NCBI GenBank assembly: GCA_002394185.1 | Contig: DGTB01000067.1 | Span: 1-10,122 of the forward strand | Reading direction: 5' to 3' | DNA from: Bacteroidales bacterium UBA4347 | Lineage (GTDB): Bacteria; Bacteroidota; Bacteroidia; Bacteroidales; P3 | Length of the DNA: 10,122 bases | Part shown: in pieces, positions 1 to 6,744 of the stretch | How the letters are laid out: every line of letters begins with the position of its first letter | Position numbering within the stretch: position 1 is the stretch's first letter | The notes under the pieces: model-generated | Seen by the model: the letters and a program-made list of their open reading frames with translations, nothing else | Database searches by the model: none | What the model was told of the DNA's origin: nothing | Program-made: the position numbers and the translations under genes

Positions 1-50
1 AAGATATGCCGTATCGGACACCTCTCGGGTACCCCTCGGGTGGGGGTTGG

Positions 51-2174
51 CTACATGTAGGCGTGGACGCCGCCGAGGAAGAAGTTGACGCCGAAGTAGG
101 TGATTACCACCGAGAGGAAGGCTAGGGCGCAGTAGAGGTGGAAGCTGCGGGCGCGTCGGTTGATGCCCAGCGAGGGGTGCAGCGGCAGGACGTAGACGAT
201 GAGGGTGATGAGGGCCCAGACCTCCTTGGGGTCCCAGCTCCAGTAGTTGCCCCACGAGATGTTGGCCCATACGGCGCCGATGGCTATGCCCAGGGCCAGC
301 AGGAAGACGGCGGGGTAGAGCATTAGCAGGCCGAGGCGGTGGAAGCGTTCGCTGGCGCCGTTGCGGTTGCCCAGGATGAGGCCTGCCACGCCGCCCATCA
401 TGACGAAGAAGAAGAGGGCGTAGGCGAACATGATGACCGTTACGTGGAGCGTGAGCAGCGGCGAGCTGAGCACGGGCATGAGGTTGGTCACCGGGGGGTT
501 GCTGCCGCTCATCATGGCCACCAGCAGGCAGAATCCCATGGTGAGCATGGCGACGGGCAGCGCCATGGAGTGCTTGCGTACGAGGCCGAGGCCTATGAGG
601 CCTATGGCGATGGCCATGAGGTTCATGCTGTCGAATCCGCCGGCCATGGGCACGTGGCCGCCGGCAATCCAGCGCAGGACGAAGGTGAGCACCAGGAAAG
701 CCGTCAGCAGGGCCACCCATGCCGTTGCCGTCCAGCGGGCCCAGGCGGGCAGTTCGCGGCCGCGGCCCGTAAGGAAGAGGCTGAGGGCGAAGAAGAGGAG
801 GCCCAGGGTGATGCTCAGCATGGCCAGCCAGCGGCCGGTGGTCAGGGCGTTGTAGAGGCGCTCGGCGTCGACGCGGGTCTTCGTGGGCAGCACCGAGGAG
901 GCCTGTTTCTGCTGGAAGGCGAGGGTTTTCTCGAAGACGCGTTCCAGTTCTTCGAAGTCGCCTTTCATCACCAGTTCCTGGCAGTAGCTCTGGTGTTTGC
1001 GCACGAAGAGGTAGGCCTCGTCGTCCACGCTCAGCGGCAGGGCGTCGTTCTGCGCGTACCATCCCAGGGTGCCTGCGCTGTCGGCCAGGGGGAAGAGCTT
1101 GAGGCCCTTGCCGGAGAGGAGCGACTGGACGAGGCTGTACTTTTCGTTGGCGGCGCGGAGGTTCTTGTCGGTCTGGCCGCGGAGGGCCTCTTCGTTGAGG
1201 ACGAAGTCGTTGTAGCTGGCGCGGGCAGCGCTGACGTGCAGGCGTTGGCGTGCGTCGTCGCCTTTGATTTTGATGAGGGGTTCGGAGGCCCAGTCGTTGA
1301 AGTAGAAGAGGTAGCCCGCCAGCACCTGCTCGGGGCTGAGGCCGTGGTAGGTGGCTTTGCCGGTGAGCTTGGTGGTGAAGTCCTTGGCGTAGGTCTGCAG
1401 GGGGCACACGCGGCCTTTGTAGAGGACGTACATGCGGCCCATGCGGTCGGCCGTGGCCTTGGGCAGGGTACGCGGTGTGGCGGCGTGGGCCTGCGTGGAG
1501 GCCAGCAGCAGGGCCGCTATGGCGGCGCCTTGGAGCAGACGGCGGTAGCGTCCGCCGCGTTCCAGCATGAGCCACAGGAAGCCCAGGAGCAGCAGGGCGT
1601 AGCCGCAGTAGGTGACGGCGATGCCGAAGGGGTCGTGGCTGACGCTGAGGGTTGAACGGCCCTCCTCGTCGTAGTCCTCCTGGTAGAAACGGTAGCCGCG
1701 GTGGCGCAGGATGTTGTTCATCGAGATGTCGTGGCGCTGGCCTTCGGCAACGACGTGGCTCACGAAGTCCATGGGCGTGTGGGTGCCGGGGTAGGTGAGC
1801 ACCTCGAAACTCTCCAGTTCCATCTCGAAGGGCAGGGTTGCGGAGTGGCCGTTGCCGGTGTCGATGGTGGTGGAGGGGATGCTGGGGCTGAGGGTCATGC
1901 TGCCGTGGAGGCCGGTCCAGGTGGTGAGGGCGCCGCCGAGGAGGATGACGGGTACGGAGGCATGGACCATCAGGGCCGCGGGGCGACGCCACATCTTGCC
2001 CTGCACGATGGCCACCGCGGCGCCGACGGCCACCAGGGCCATCAGGGCGATGAACCACCACGAGGTGTAGAAATGGTCGGCCACCCACTCGGCGCCGCGA
2101 TAACGTTCGAAAACGGTGCCTGCGGCGAGCACTGCCGCCACAAGCACCATCAAGGCTACACGAATCTTTTTCAT
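51..2174 (-). CDS. ccsA: ResB-CcsA fusion, system II cytochrome c maturation (heme lyase) protein
   Basis: Integral membrane protein of system II (Ccs) cytochrome c biogenesis. It brings heme across the inner membrane and ligates it to CXXCH motifs of periplasmic cytochromes. The 707 residues hold an N-terminal ResB-like half: membrane segments near 6-22, 38-57 and 66-86, a periplasmic stretch containing LPFEMELESF and GYRFYQEDYD, then a membrane segment at about 184-204. After a further hydrophobic stretch (211-231) comes a periplasmic domain of about 215 residues with a lone Cys257. From about 450 on is the CcsA domain with multiple membrane segments. The tryptophan-rich heme-handling (WWD) motif is clear at W636-W653 (ISWGNYWSWDPKEVW). 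Candidate heme-ligating histidines are H71, H507, H577 and H704. Fused ResB-CcsA proteins of this size are typical of Bacteroidota. It is the last gene of a four-gene row, 42 bp after the di-heme cytochrome gene, which is a plausible client. The start MKKIRVALMV begins directly with the first membrane segment. The symbol denotes the CcsA half; ccsBA or resBC would be equally fair. Confidence 0.93.
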   Translation of the reverse strand: MKKIRVALMVLVAAVLAAGTVFERYRGAEWVADHFYTSWWFIALMALVAVGAAVAIVQGKMWRRPAALMVHASVPVILLGGALTTWTGLHGSMTLSPSIPSTTIDTGNGHSATLPFEMELESFEVLTYPGTHTPMDFVSHVVAEGQRHDISMNNILRHRGYRFYQEDYDEEGRSTLSVSHDPFGIAVTYCGYALLLLGFLWLMLERGGRYRRLLQGAAIAALLLASTQAHAATPRTLPKATADRMGRMYVLYKGRVCPLQTYAKDFTTKLTGKATYHGLSPEQVLAGYLFYFNDWASEPLIKIKGDDARQRLHVSAARASYNDFVLNEEALRGQTDKNLRAANEKYSLVQSLLSGKGLKLFPLADSAGTLGWYAQNDALPLSVDDEAYLFVRKHQSYCQELVMKGDFEELERVFEKTLAFQQKQASSVLPTKTRVDAERLYNALTTGRWLAMLSITLGLLFFALSLFLTGRGRELPAWARWTATAWVALLTAFLVLTFVLRWIAGGHVPMAGGFDSMNLMAIAIGLIGLGLVRKHSMALPVAMLTMGFCLLVAMMSGSNPPVTNLMPVLSSPLLTLHVTVIMFAYALFFFVMMGGVAGLILGNRNGASERFHRLGLLMLYPAVFLLALGIAIGAVWANISWGNYWSWDPKEVWALITLIVYVLPLHPSLGINRRARSFHLYCALAFLSVVITYFGVNFFLGGVHAYM

Positions 2175-2216
2175 TTGTCTTAACTACTTAACAGCTTCTC
2201 TATTTAGCTACTTTTT

Positions 2217-3788
2217 TTAAATTGCATTGATGAACTTCACCACCGCATCGCGGTCGGCCTTTGAGAGCTGACGGAAGTTCTCCACGCTGCGGCGGGCGTC
2301 GCTCTGGGCAGAGCCGTGCCACATGATGGCCTCGATGACGTTGCGGGCGCGGCAGTCGTGCAGGCGGTCGGCATGGCCGGAGCAGAGGGGTGCCAGTCCG
2401 CGGCCCCAGAGGGGTGTGGTGCGGCACCAGCCGGTGCGGATGTCGTTCTTCATGTACAGTTTATGTTGCACGAAGTCGCTGTAGGGCCAAATCTTCTGGT
2501 AGGGGTAGCGCGGCAGGCGCGAGTCGCCGTCCTCGAAGAAGCCCGTGGGGTCGGTGAAGTTGTCCTCGCCGGTGGTCCAGGAGGGGCGGTGGCAGACGGC
2601 GCAGCCCAGGTCGCGGAAGAGCTTGCGTCCGCGCTGCACGTCGGGGTCGTCGAGGTTGCGGGCGGCGGGCACGGCGAGGCCGCGGTGCCACACCATGAAG
2701 TTCACATAGTCCTGGTCGCTCATCTCGGCGGGCAGGTTCTTGCTCATGAGGTAGTTGTAGATGTTGCTCTCCATGGTGGAGTCGGGGTTGACCCACTCGG
2801 GGAAATAGTCGGCGAACTGGGCCTGCACGTTGACGTCGCGGGAGGCTTTGCGGGCGTAGGCCTCGGTGATGTAGTGGGCGCGCTTGTTGCTGCGGGTGAC
2901 GTTGGTGATGTTCCAGATGGCGTTGCTGCCCGGGGCGTCCTGCAGGGGGCCGCGGGAGAGGGCGTAGGTGTAGCGTTTGGGATGGCGGGTGTTGCCGTAG
3001 AAGGCCGTGGGGGTCCAGTCGCTGCCGTTCCAGAAGGCGGGGTTCAGCGGCAGGCCCATCTCGCTCTCGCGCTGGTACTGTGCTTTGAGCGAGTCGTCGT
3101 CGATGGCGTCGATGAGGCCGGTGCCGTAGATGCCGATGGTGCTCTCCAGGCGGAAGGCGAGGTTGGAGTAGGGCACGCCCAGGGGGGCGTAGAAGGCGTT
3201 TTCGTCGATGGTCAGTTCGGGGTAGATGAGTTCATAGGTCTCGCCGTCGGGGAAGCGGTTGCCCCACTCGTCGGTGTAGTTGAGCCAGGAGAGGTGGATG
3301 CCGCTTTCCTCGACGGGGTTGGGGAAGGGTGCCACGGCGCGGGTCTGCGGCATGCCGGTGACGGAGGTCTCGTAGGCGTCGTTGGTTTTGTCGTAGACCA
3401 CGAGGAGGTAGCCGTTGCCCCAGTCCTCGGCGTTGTAGCGGTCCATGCGGCGGCCGTGGCCGTAGCCGGGATGGCAGTTCTCGCAGGAGGAGCGGATATA
3501 GAGGGGTCCGAGGCCGTTGAAGGGACGGCTGTTCTGGGTGACGGTGTGTTCGAAGAACATTTCGCCGTATTTGAAGGCTGTGGCCATGCCGGCCATCTCG
3601 GTGGCGGGGGTGGGGTCTTCGTAGGCCGAGGCGCTCTGGTTGAAGGTGGTGCCGAGGCGTCCGCCGGCGTAGACCTCCTCGTCGATGCCTTCGGGGGCAG
3701 GGGTGGGCTCGGTCTCGTCGTTGTTGCAGGCGGCGAAGAGCCCGGCGGCCGCAAGGGCGGCCAGCAGGAGGCAGGTGTGTTGTTTCAT
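2217..3788 (-). CDS. DUF1111 family di-heme c-type cytochrome lipoprotein (putative thiol oxidoreductase)
   Basis: Predicted lipid-anchored periplasmic or surface di-heme cytochrome of 523 residues. The start at 3788 gives MKQHTCLLLA and a lipoprotein signal ending in the lipobox LFAAC (Cys21). A longer open frame to 3911 would run into the imelysin gene and lacks a signal, so I reject it. Two c-type heme sites are visible: CENCH at 102-106 and CAVCH at 396-400. The C-terminal block with RTTPLWGRG (456-464), LHDCRARN (476-483) and MWHG (489-492) matches the conserved end of DUF1111 proteins, usually annotated thiol oxidoreductase or di-heme oxidoreductase. These are distant relatives of MauG/CcpA di-heme peroxidases. 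The substrate is unknown. Cys455, Cys469 and Cys479 sit near the second heme half and may form a disulfide. It lies 34 bp after the imelysin gene and 42 bp before ccsA, so it is probably co-transcribed with the gene needed to mature it. Family assignment is firm; the physiological role is inferred only. Confidence 0.91.
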   Translation of the reverse strand: MKQHTCLLLAALAAAGLFAACNNDETEPTPAPEGIDEEVYAGGRLGTTFNQSASAYEDPTPATEMAGMATAFKYGEMFFEHTVTQNSRPFNGLGPLYIRSSCENCHPGYGHGRRMDRYNAEDWGNGYLLVVYDKTNDAYETSVTGMPQTRAVAPFPNPVEESGIHLSWLNYTDEWGNRFPDGETYELIYPELTIDENAFYAPLGVPYSNLAFRLESTIGIYGTGLIDAIDDDSLKAQYQRESEMGLPLNPAFWNGSDWTPTAFYGNTRHPKRYTYALSRGPLQDAPGSNAIWNITNVTRSNKRAHYITEAYARKASRDVNVQAQFADYFPEWVNPDSTMESNIYNYLMSKNLPAEMSDQDYVNFMVWHRGLAVPAARNLDDPDVQRGRKLFRDLGCAVCHRPSWTTGEDNFTDPTGFFEDGDSRLPRYPYQKIWPYSDFVQHKLYMKNDIRTGWCRTTPLWGRGLAPLCSGHADRLHDCRARNVIEAIMWHGSAQSDARRSVENFRQLSKADRDAVVKFINAI

Positions 3789-3822
3789 AGGTTCTTTTTG
3801 TTTAAGGGGGAGTTTAGGGATT

Positions 3823-4986
3823 TCAGTTGTTGCGGATGGCTTCCACCACCTCGTCGAGGATTTCGCTGAGGGCTGCGCAGGCCTCCATGGCTTCGCCGTT
3901 GGCTTCGGCACTGATGTTGTTGACGAAGGGGGCGGGCATGGCGTCGATTTTGGCCATGGCGTTGTCGAGGGCCTCCATCACCTCGTTGTCGAGGGCGGCG
4001 TTGAGGTTGTGCATGTAGTGGTGGAGCGAGTTGGCCTCGTCGCGCTGGCCTTCGATGCCGCCGAGGTAGGCGTTCTGGATGCTGACGATGTTGTTGTGGA
4101 AGTCGATGATGGACTTCTGGCTGTAGGGGCTTTCGATGTAGGTGGGGTCTTCGCCGCTGTGTGCGGCGCCGATCTTGCTGGTGCCCACCTCGTCGGCGAT
4201 GTCGATGCAGCCCTGGACGATGGCCATGAGGGCGGCCTTGCGGGTGGCGTAGGTGCTGCCGGCCTGTCCGGCGGCCTTCATGTTGTCGCCGTAGCTGAGG
4301 TCGCCGCCGGCCACGGTGTACTGCATCTCGAGGTCGTCGAGCTTGGCGATGTGGCTTGCGGGGGCGTCGTCGCCTATCCAGCCCACTTCGAGCTGGTAGC
4401 AGCGGTTGCGGAGGTCGCCGGCGACGGCGGCCACGTAGGTCCACTGGTTGGCGGTGATGGCGCTGGCGCTCTTGGGCTGGCCGTCGGCGAAGAGGATGTA
4501 CTCGATGCCGTGGAAGCCCAGCAGGGCGTTGCCCAGGCGGTCGCCGGCAACGGCGTCGCCGTCCTCGCTGTCGAGCGATGCCAGCATCTCAGGGCTGTTC
4601 ATGAGGGTGTTGAAGGCATCGATGTCGAGGGGCCAGGAGTCGATGTGGGGATCCACGCCGTAGTCGCCGGCGGCGCCGAAGAGGAAGGCTTCGCTCTTCT
4701 CCCACTCCTCGCGGGCGGCGAGGAAGGTCTCGCAGGCCTGGCGCAGGGCGGCGTCGTTGGGGTTGGCTTTGAGGGCGGCCAGCTCGGTGGCCAACTGCTC
4801 GGCCTTGGCGGCCAGGGCGCCGTAGGTGGGGGCCACGGTGTGGTCCACAAACTGCTCGGCGATGGCGGCGGCCTGGCTGTCGTCGCTGCCGGCGGTGGTG
4901 TCGTTGTCGTCGCTGCAGGAGACGGCTCCCGCCGTCAGTGCAGCCATTGCCATGAACATGGCGGCATTTTTAAAAAACGATTTCAT
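3823..4986 (-). CDS. Imelysin (peptidase M75) family lipoprotein
   Basis: A 387-residue imelysin-like protein. The N-terminus is a lipoprotein signal with lipobox GAVSC (Cys24), followed by an acidic linker rich in Asp and Ser, so the mature protein should be lipid-anchored in the periplasm or on the outer membrane. The diagnostic GxHxxE motif appears as GFHGIE at 157-162 (His159, Glu162). Other family hallmarks are EEWEKSEAFLFG (93-104) and DPHIDSWPLD (112-121). Imelysin proteins (ICMP/IrpA, EfeO-like) are linked to iron handling. The M75 peptidase label is historical, and proteolysis is doubtful for most members. The gene lies 36 bp after the beta-barrel gene and 34 bp before the di-heme cytochrome. 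Imelysin and DUF1111 genes are commonly neighbours in bacterial genomes, which supports a shared pathway. Metal binding is inferred from the family, not shown here. Confidence 0.92.
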   Translation of the reverse strand: MKSFFKNAAMFMAMAALTAGAVSCSDDNDTTAGSDDSQAAAIAEQFVDHTVAPTYGALAAKAEQLATELAALKANPNDAALRQACETFLAAREEWEKSEAFLFGAAGDYGVDPHIDSWPLDIDAFNTLMNSPEMLASLDSEDGDAVAGDRLGNALLGFHGIEYILFADGQPKSASAITANQWTYVAAVAGDLRNRCYQLEVGWIGDDAPASHIAKLDDLEMQYTVAGGDLSYGDNMKAAGQAGSTYATRKAALMAIVQGCIDIADEVGTSKIGAAHSGEDPTYIESPYSQKSIIDFHNNIVSIQNAYLGGIEGQRDEANSLHHYMHNLNAALDNEVMEALDNAMAKIDAMPAPFVNNISAEANGEAMEACAALSEILDEVVEAIRNN

Positions 4987-5022
4987 AGGTTTGTCGGTTT
5001 TTTAGTTATTTTTAATAGTGAA

Positions 5023-6318
5023 TTATCGCACGAAGAACCCCGTCCAGGTGACGCCCAGGGCGAAGAAGGGTTCGTTGTTGTACTGCTCGCCGAGCAGGCG
5101 CACGCCGCCCTCGGCCTTGAGGGCCACCTGGGGCAGGGGGTAGTAGTTGACGCCGCCGGAGACCATCTGGCGCGAGCACCAGCCGATGTCGGTCAGGCCG
5201 CTGGCGGGGATGTAGCTGTCGTACTGGTCGTAGCGTCCGAAGAGGTAGAGCTTGCCATGGTCGCGTCGCCACTGGGCAAACGACAGCAGGTCGACGCCGG
5301 CCTCGATGGAGGCGTCCCAGGCGGCCTCGCCCACGAAGGTGTGGGGGTAGGGGTTGCCGGTCATGGTGGTCTGGTTCTTGTTGCGGGCCGAGATGGCTGC
5401 GGCGTCGGAGAGGTGGCCGTAGTCCACGTTGCCGCGCACGATGACATGGCGGTTGCGGTAGGCGAAGTCGAAGCAGCCTATGGCCACAAGGCCGTCGAGG
5501 TCTTTGTAGCGGCTGTTGACGTCGGTGACGATGTCGTTGTTGTTGCTGCCGCCGAGGTAGCCGCTGAGGCTCAGGCGCAGACCGCGGATGCCTGTCCAGT
5601 CCACGCGTGCGGCGCAGGCCAGGGCGTTGGCGGGGCGGAACTCGTAGGGCGACGCCGAACCGTTGTGCACCCAGCCTTGGTCGTTGAAGAGGTTGCTGTT
5701 GAGGCCCGGCAGCAGCTGTGCCTCGTAGCGCCAGGCGCCGGCCTGGCCCCAGAGGCTGAGGCCCGTCTCGTGCCATGTGCAGGGCATGATGGTGTTTTCG
5801 CCTTCGGGGCGGTAGACACCGAAGAACATGTTGGGGGTGTGGTTGTTGTTGGTCATGCCCACGGGCACCACTATGTGACCCGCGCGCACGTTCAGGTGAC
5901 GGTTGAAGCTTTTCTGCACCCAGAACTGCTCCAGGGCCACTTCGCCGCCGCGCTCCACCTCCTGCTCGAACTCGCCGGTTTCCTCGGTCTCCTTCTCCAC
6001 GGCAGCCTCGACACCACCGTGCTCGAACTCGATCTCCGTGCCTACGCTCCATCCGTGGCCGAATTCGTAGCCCAGCATGATGACGGCGTGCGGCAGGTCC
6101 ACGCGGCCGTAGCCTGGGGCGTCCTTGTAGCGGTCGGCATGCGAATAGCGAAACACATTGTCGCTGTAGAAATGGTGGCTGTAGGCAGTCTCGCCGTATC
6201 CGCCCACGGTGAGGCGGCTTTTCGTGGCCGTTGCGGTGTCGGTCTGCGCCGATGCCAGCGGCCCGCAAAGCAGGGCCGCAAGTGTGCAGATGGTTGATAT
6301 ACTTTTTGTTGCGTTCAT
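5023..6318 (-). CDS. Outer-membrane beta-barrel (porin-like) protein, first gene of the imelysin/di-heme operon
   Basis: A 431-residue predicted outer-membrane protein. The start at 6318 (MNATKSISTI) gives a classical signal peptide with likely cleavage after ASA-24. A longer frame to 6426 would have to translate through the promoter region and adds no recognisable sequence. The mature part shows alternating hydrophobic and polar strands rich in Gly, Tyr and Trp (for example LTVGGYGETAY and LYLFGRYDQYDSY) and ends GVTWTGFFVR, as expected for a beta barrel with a C-terminal strand. It resembles the phosphate-selective porin O/P-like group, but I cannot assign a named family. Notable is a very Glu-rich stretch at about 95-130, containing EKETEETGEFEQEVERGGE, probably an extracellular or periplasmic loop that could bind cations (speculative). 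It heads the four-gene row, 36 bp before the imelysin gene, and could be the route by which the imelysin/cytochrome pair receives its substrate. Coding status is secure; the transported substrate is unknown. Confidence 0.85.
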   Translation of the reverse strand: MNATKSISTICTLAALLCGPLASAQTDTATATKSRLTVGGYGETAYSHHFYSDNVFRYSHADRYKDAPGYGRVDLPHAVIMLGYEFGHGWSVGTEIEFEHGGVEAAVEKETEETGEFEQEVERGGEVALEQFWVQKSFNRHLNVRAGHIVVPVGMTNNNHTPNMFFGVYRPEGENTIMPCTWHETGLSLWGQAGAWRYEAQLLPGLNSNLFNDQGWVHNGSASPYEFRPANALACAARVDWTGIRGLRLSLSGYLGGSNNNDIVTDVNSRYKDLDGLVAIGCFDFAYRNRHVIVRGNVDYGHLSDAAAISARNKNQTTMTGNPYPHTFVGEAAWDASIEAGVDLLSFAQWRRDHGKLYLFGRYDQYDSYIPASGLTDIGWCSRQMVSGGVNYYPLPQVALKAEGGVRLLGEQYNNEPFFALGVTWTGFFVR

Positions 6319-6321
6319 AAT

Positions 6322-6347
6322 GTATCGATACTTTTTGCTTGCAAAAA
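6322..6347. repeat. Two adjacent perfect dyads between promoter and start codon (candidate operator)
   Basis: GTATCGATAC at 6322-6331 is a perfect 10-bp palindrome. It directly abuts TTTTTGC-TT-GCAAAAA at 6332-6347, a 7-bp inverted repeat with a 2-bp centre. The second dyad overlaps the minus-strand -7 element, and the first lies in the short 5' leader. Both positions suit a repressor site for the envelope operon. The regulator is unknown. AT-rich DNA yields dyads by chance, so this is a candidate only. Confidence 0.35.
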
Positions 6348-6349
6348 TA
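6342..6349 (-). promoter_or_regulatory. Candidate -7 element (TATTTTTG) for the beta-barrel/imelysin operon
   Basis: On the minus strand the sequence TATTTTTG matches the Bacteroidota -7 consensus TAnnTTTG exactly and is followed by C. The expected TTTG element about 20 bp upstream is poor; the nearest is GTTG at 6370-6367 with a 17 bp gap. The start codon at 6318 would be only about 23 nt downstream, giving a short leader. The element lies inside a perfect dyad (6332-6347). Other promoters in the gap are possible. Confidence 0.45.
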
Positions 6350-6455
6350 CATAATACACTCATAACCAACACTAACCATAATTGGTGATTTTGGTGTGCA
6401 TGGAAGCAATTTACGGTTGCTTTCATTGGAAAAAAGTTGATTAATTGAAAATAAA

Positions 6456-6495
6456 TTTGTGTAATTCATTAAAATTTTGTTATTTTGTACTTTGC
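6456..6495 (+). promoter_or_regulatory. Candidate promoter of the small lipoprotein-manA pair
   Basis: TTTG at 6456-6459 is followed after 21 bp by TATTTTG (6481-6487) and then TACTTTGC (6488-6495). Each resembles the Bacteroidota -7 TAnnTTTG but is one base short. TAAATTTG at 6452-6459 is an exact -7 match with only ATTG at 6425-6428 upstream (23 bp gap). The exact start of transcription cannot be chosen by eye, but a plus-strand promoter is expected here, giving a leader of about 45-85 nt. Confidence 0.35.
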
Positions 6496-6543
6496 ACTTA
6501 GTGTGCGGAAACGGAGTATTTAAATGGAAACCAATACGTTGAT

Positions 6544-6744
6544 ATGAAAAAAATAATGAAAAAACTGTTGCCGCTGATGCTTGTGGCCGGTGTGCTGGCC
6601 ATGAGCGGTGTGCAGGTGTCGTGCAAGAGTTCGAGCGACAACATGTACCAGCGCCAGCAGAGCAACAGGGCCAAAAAAATCAAATCGAACATCAAGGTGA
6701 AAGGTACCAACAAGAGTCACGGTCATACTAATAGAACTTACTGA
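6544..6744 (+). CDS. Small basic lipoprotein of unknown function
   Basis: A 66-residue protein that I do not recognise as a named family. The N-terminus MKKIMKKLLP plus a hydrophobic core ends in VQVSC (Cys27), a plausible Bacteroidota lipobox with Ser at -1. This would leave a mature lipid-anchored peptide of 40 residues, very basic (IKSNIKVKG region) and ending in GHTNRTY. An in-frame second Met at residue 5 gives an alternative start. The stop TGA shares its final A with the ATG of manA (TGATG at 6742-6746), so translation is probably coupled and the two genes share a transcript. Coding is supported by the intact signal and lipobox and by this overlap. No function follows from the sequence, and nothing ties a lipoprotein to cytosolic sugar metabolism. 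Confidence 0.7.
   Translation: MKKIMKKLLPLMLVAGVLAMSGVQVSCKSSSDNMYQRQQSNRAKKIKSNIKVKGTNKSHGHTNRTY

Noticed and set aside
24..47. Direct repeat CTCGGGT (24-30 and 35-41) with GGGTACCC palindrome and a small hairpin ACCCC/GGGGT after the ccsA stop, considered as a terminator
   Set aside because: The stem is only 5 bp and no T-run follows it on the minus strand, so I cannot support a terminator; the region continues beyond the window.
339..1655. Plus-strand open frame of 438 codons antisense to ccsA
   Set aside because: The product is a His/Glu/Gly-rich mix with no domain, while the minus strand shows intact membrane segments and the WWD motif.
2316..3869. Plus-strand open frame of 517 codons antisense to the di-heme cytochrome gene
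   Set aside because: Same Val/Gly/Ala-rich shadow composition; the minus strand carries a clear lipoprotein signal and two CXXCH motifs.
3685..6297. A very long plus-strand open frame (870 codons) antisense to the imelysin and beta-barrel genes
   Set aside because: Its product is low-complexity Val/Gly/Ala/His with no recognisable domain, and it runs through two well-supported genes. It is an artefact of GC-rich codon use on the opposite strand.
6450..6470. Imperfect inverted repeat AATAAATT - 5 nt - AATTCATT in the divergent gap, considered as a Fur-like box
   Set aside because: One mismatch and very AT-rich surroundings make chance likely, and it does not match a Fur consensus well.
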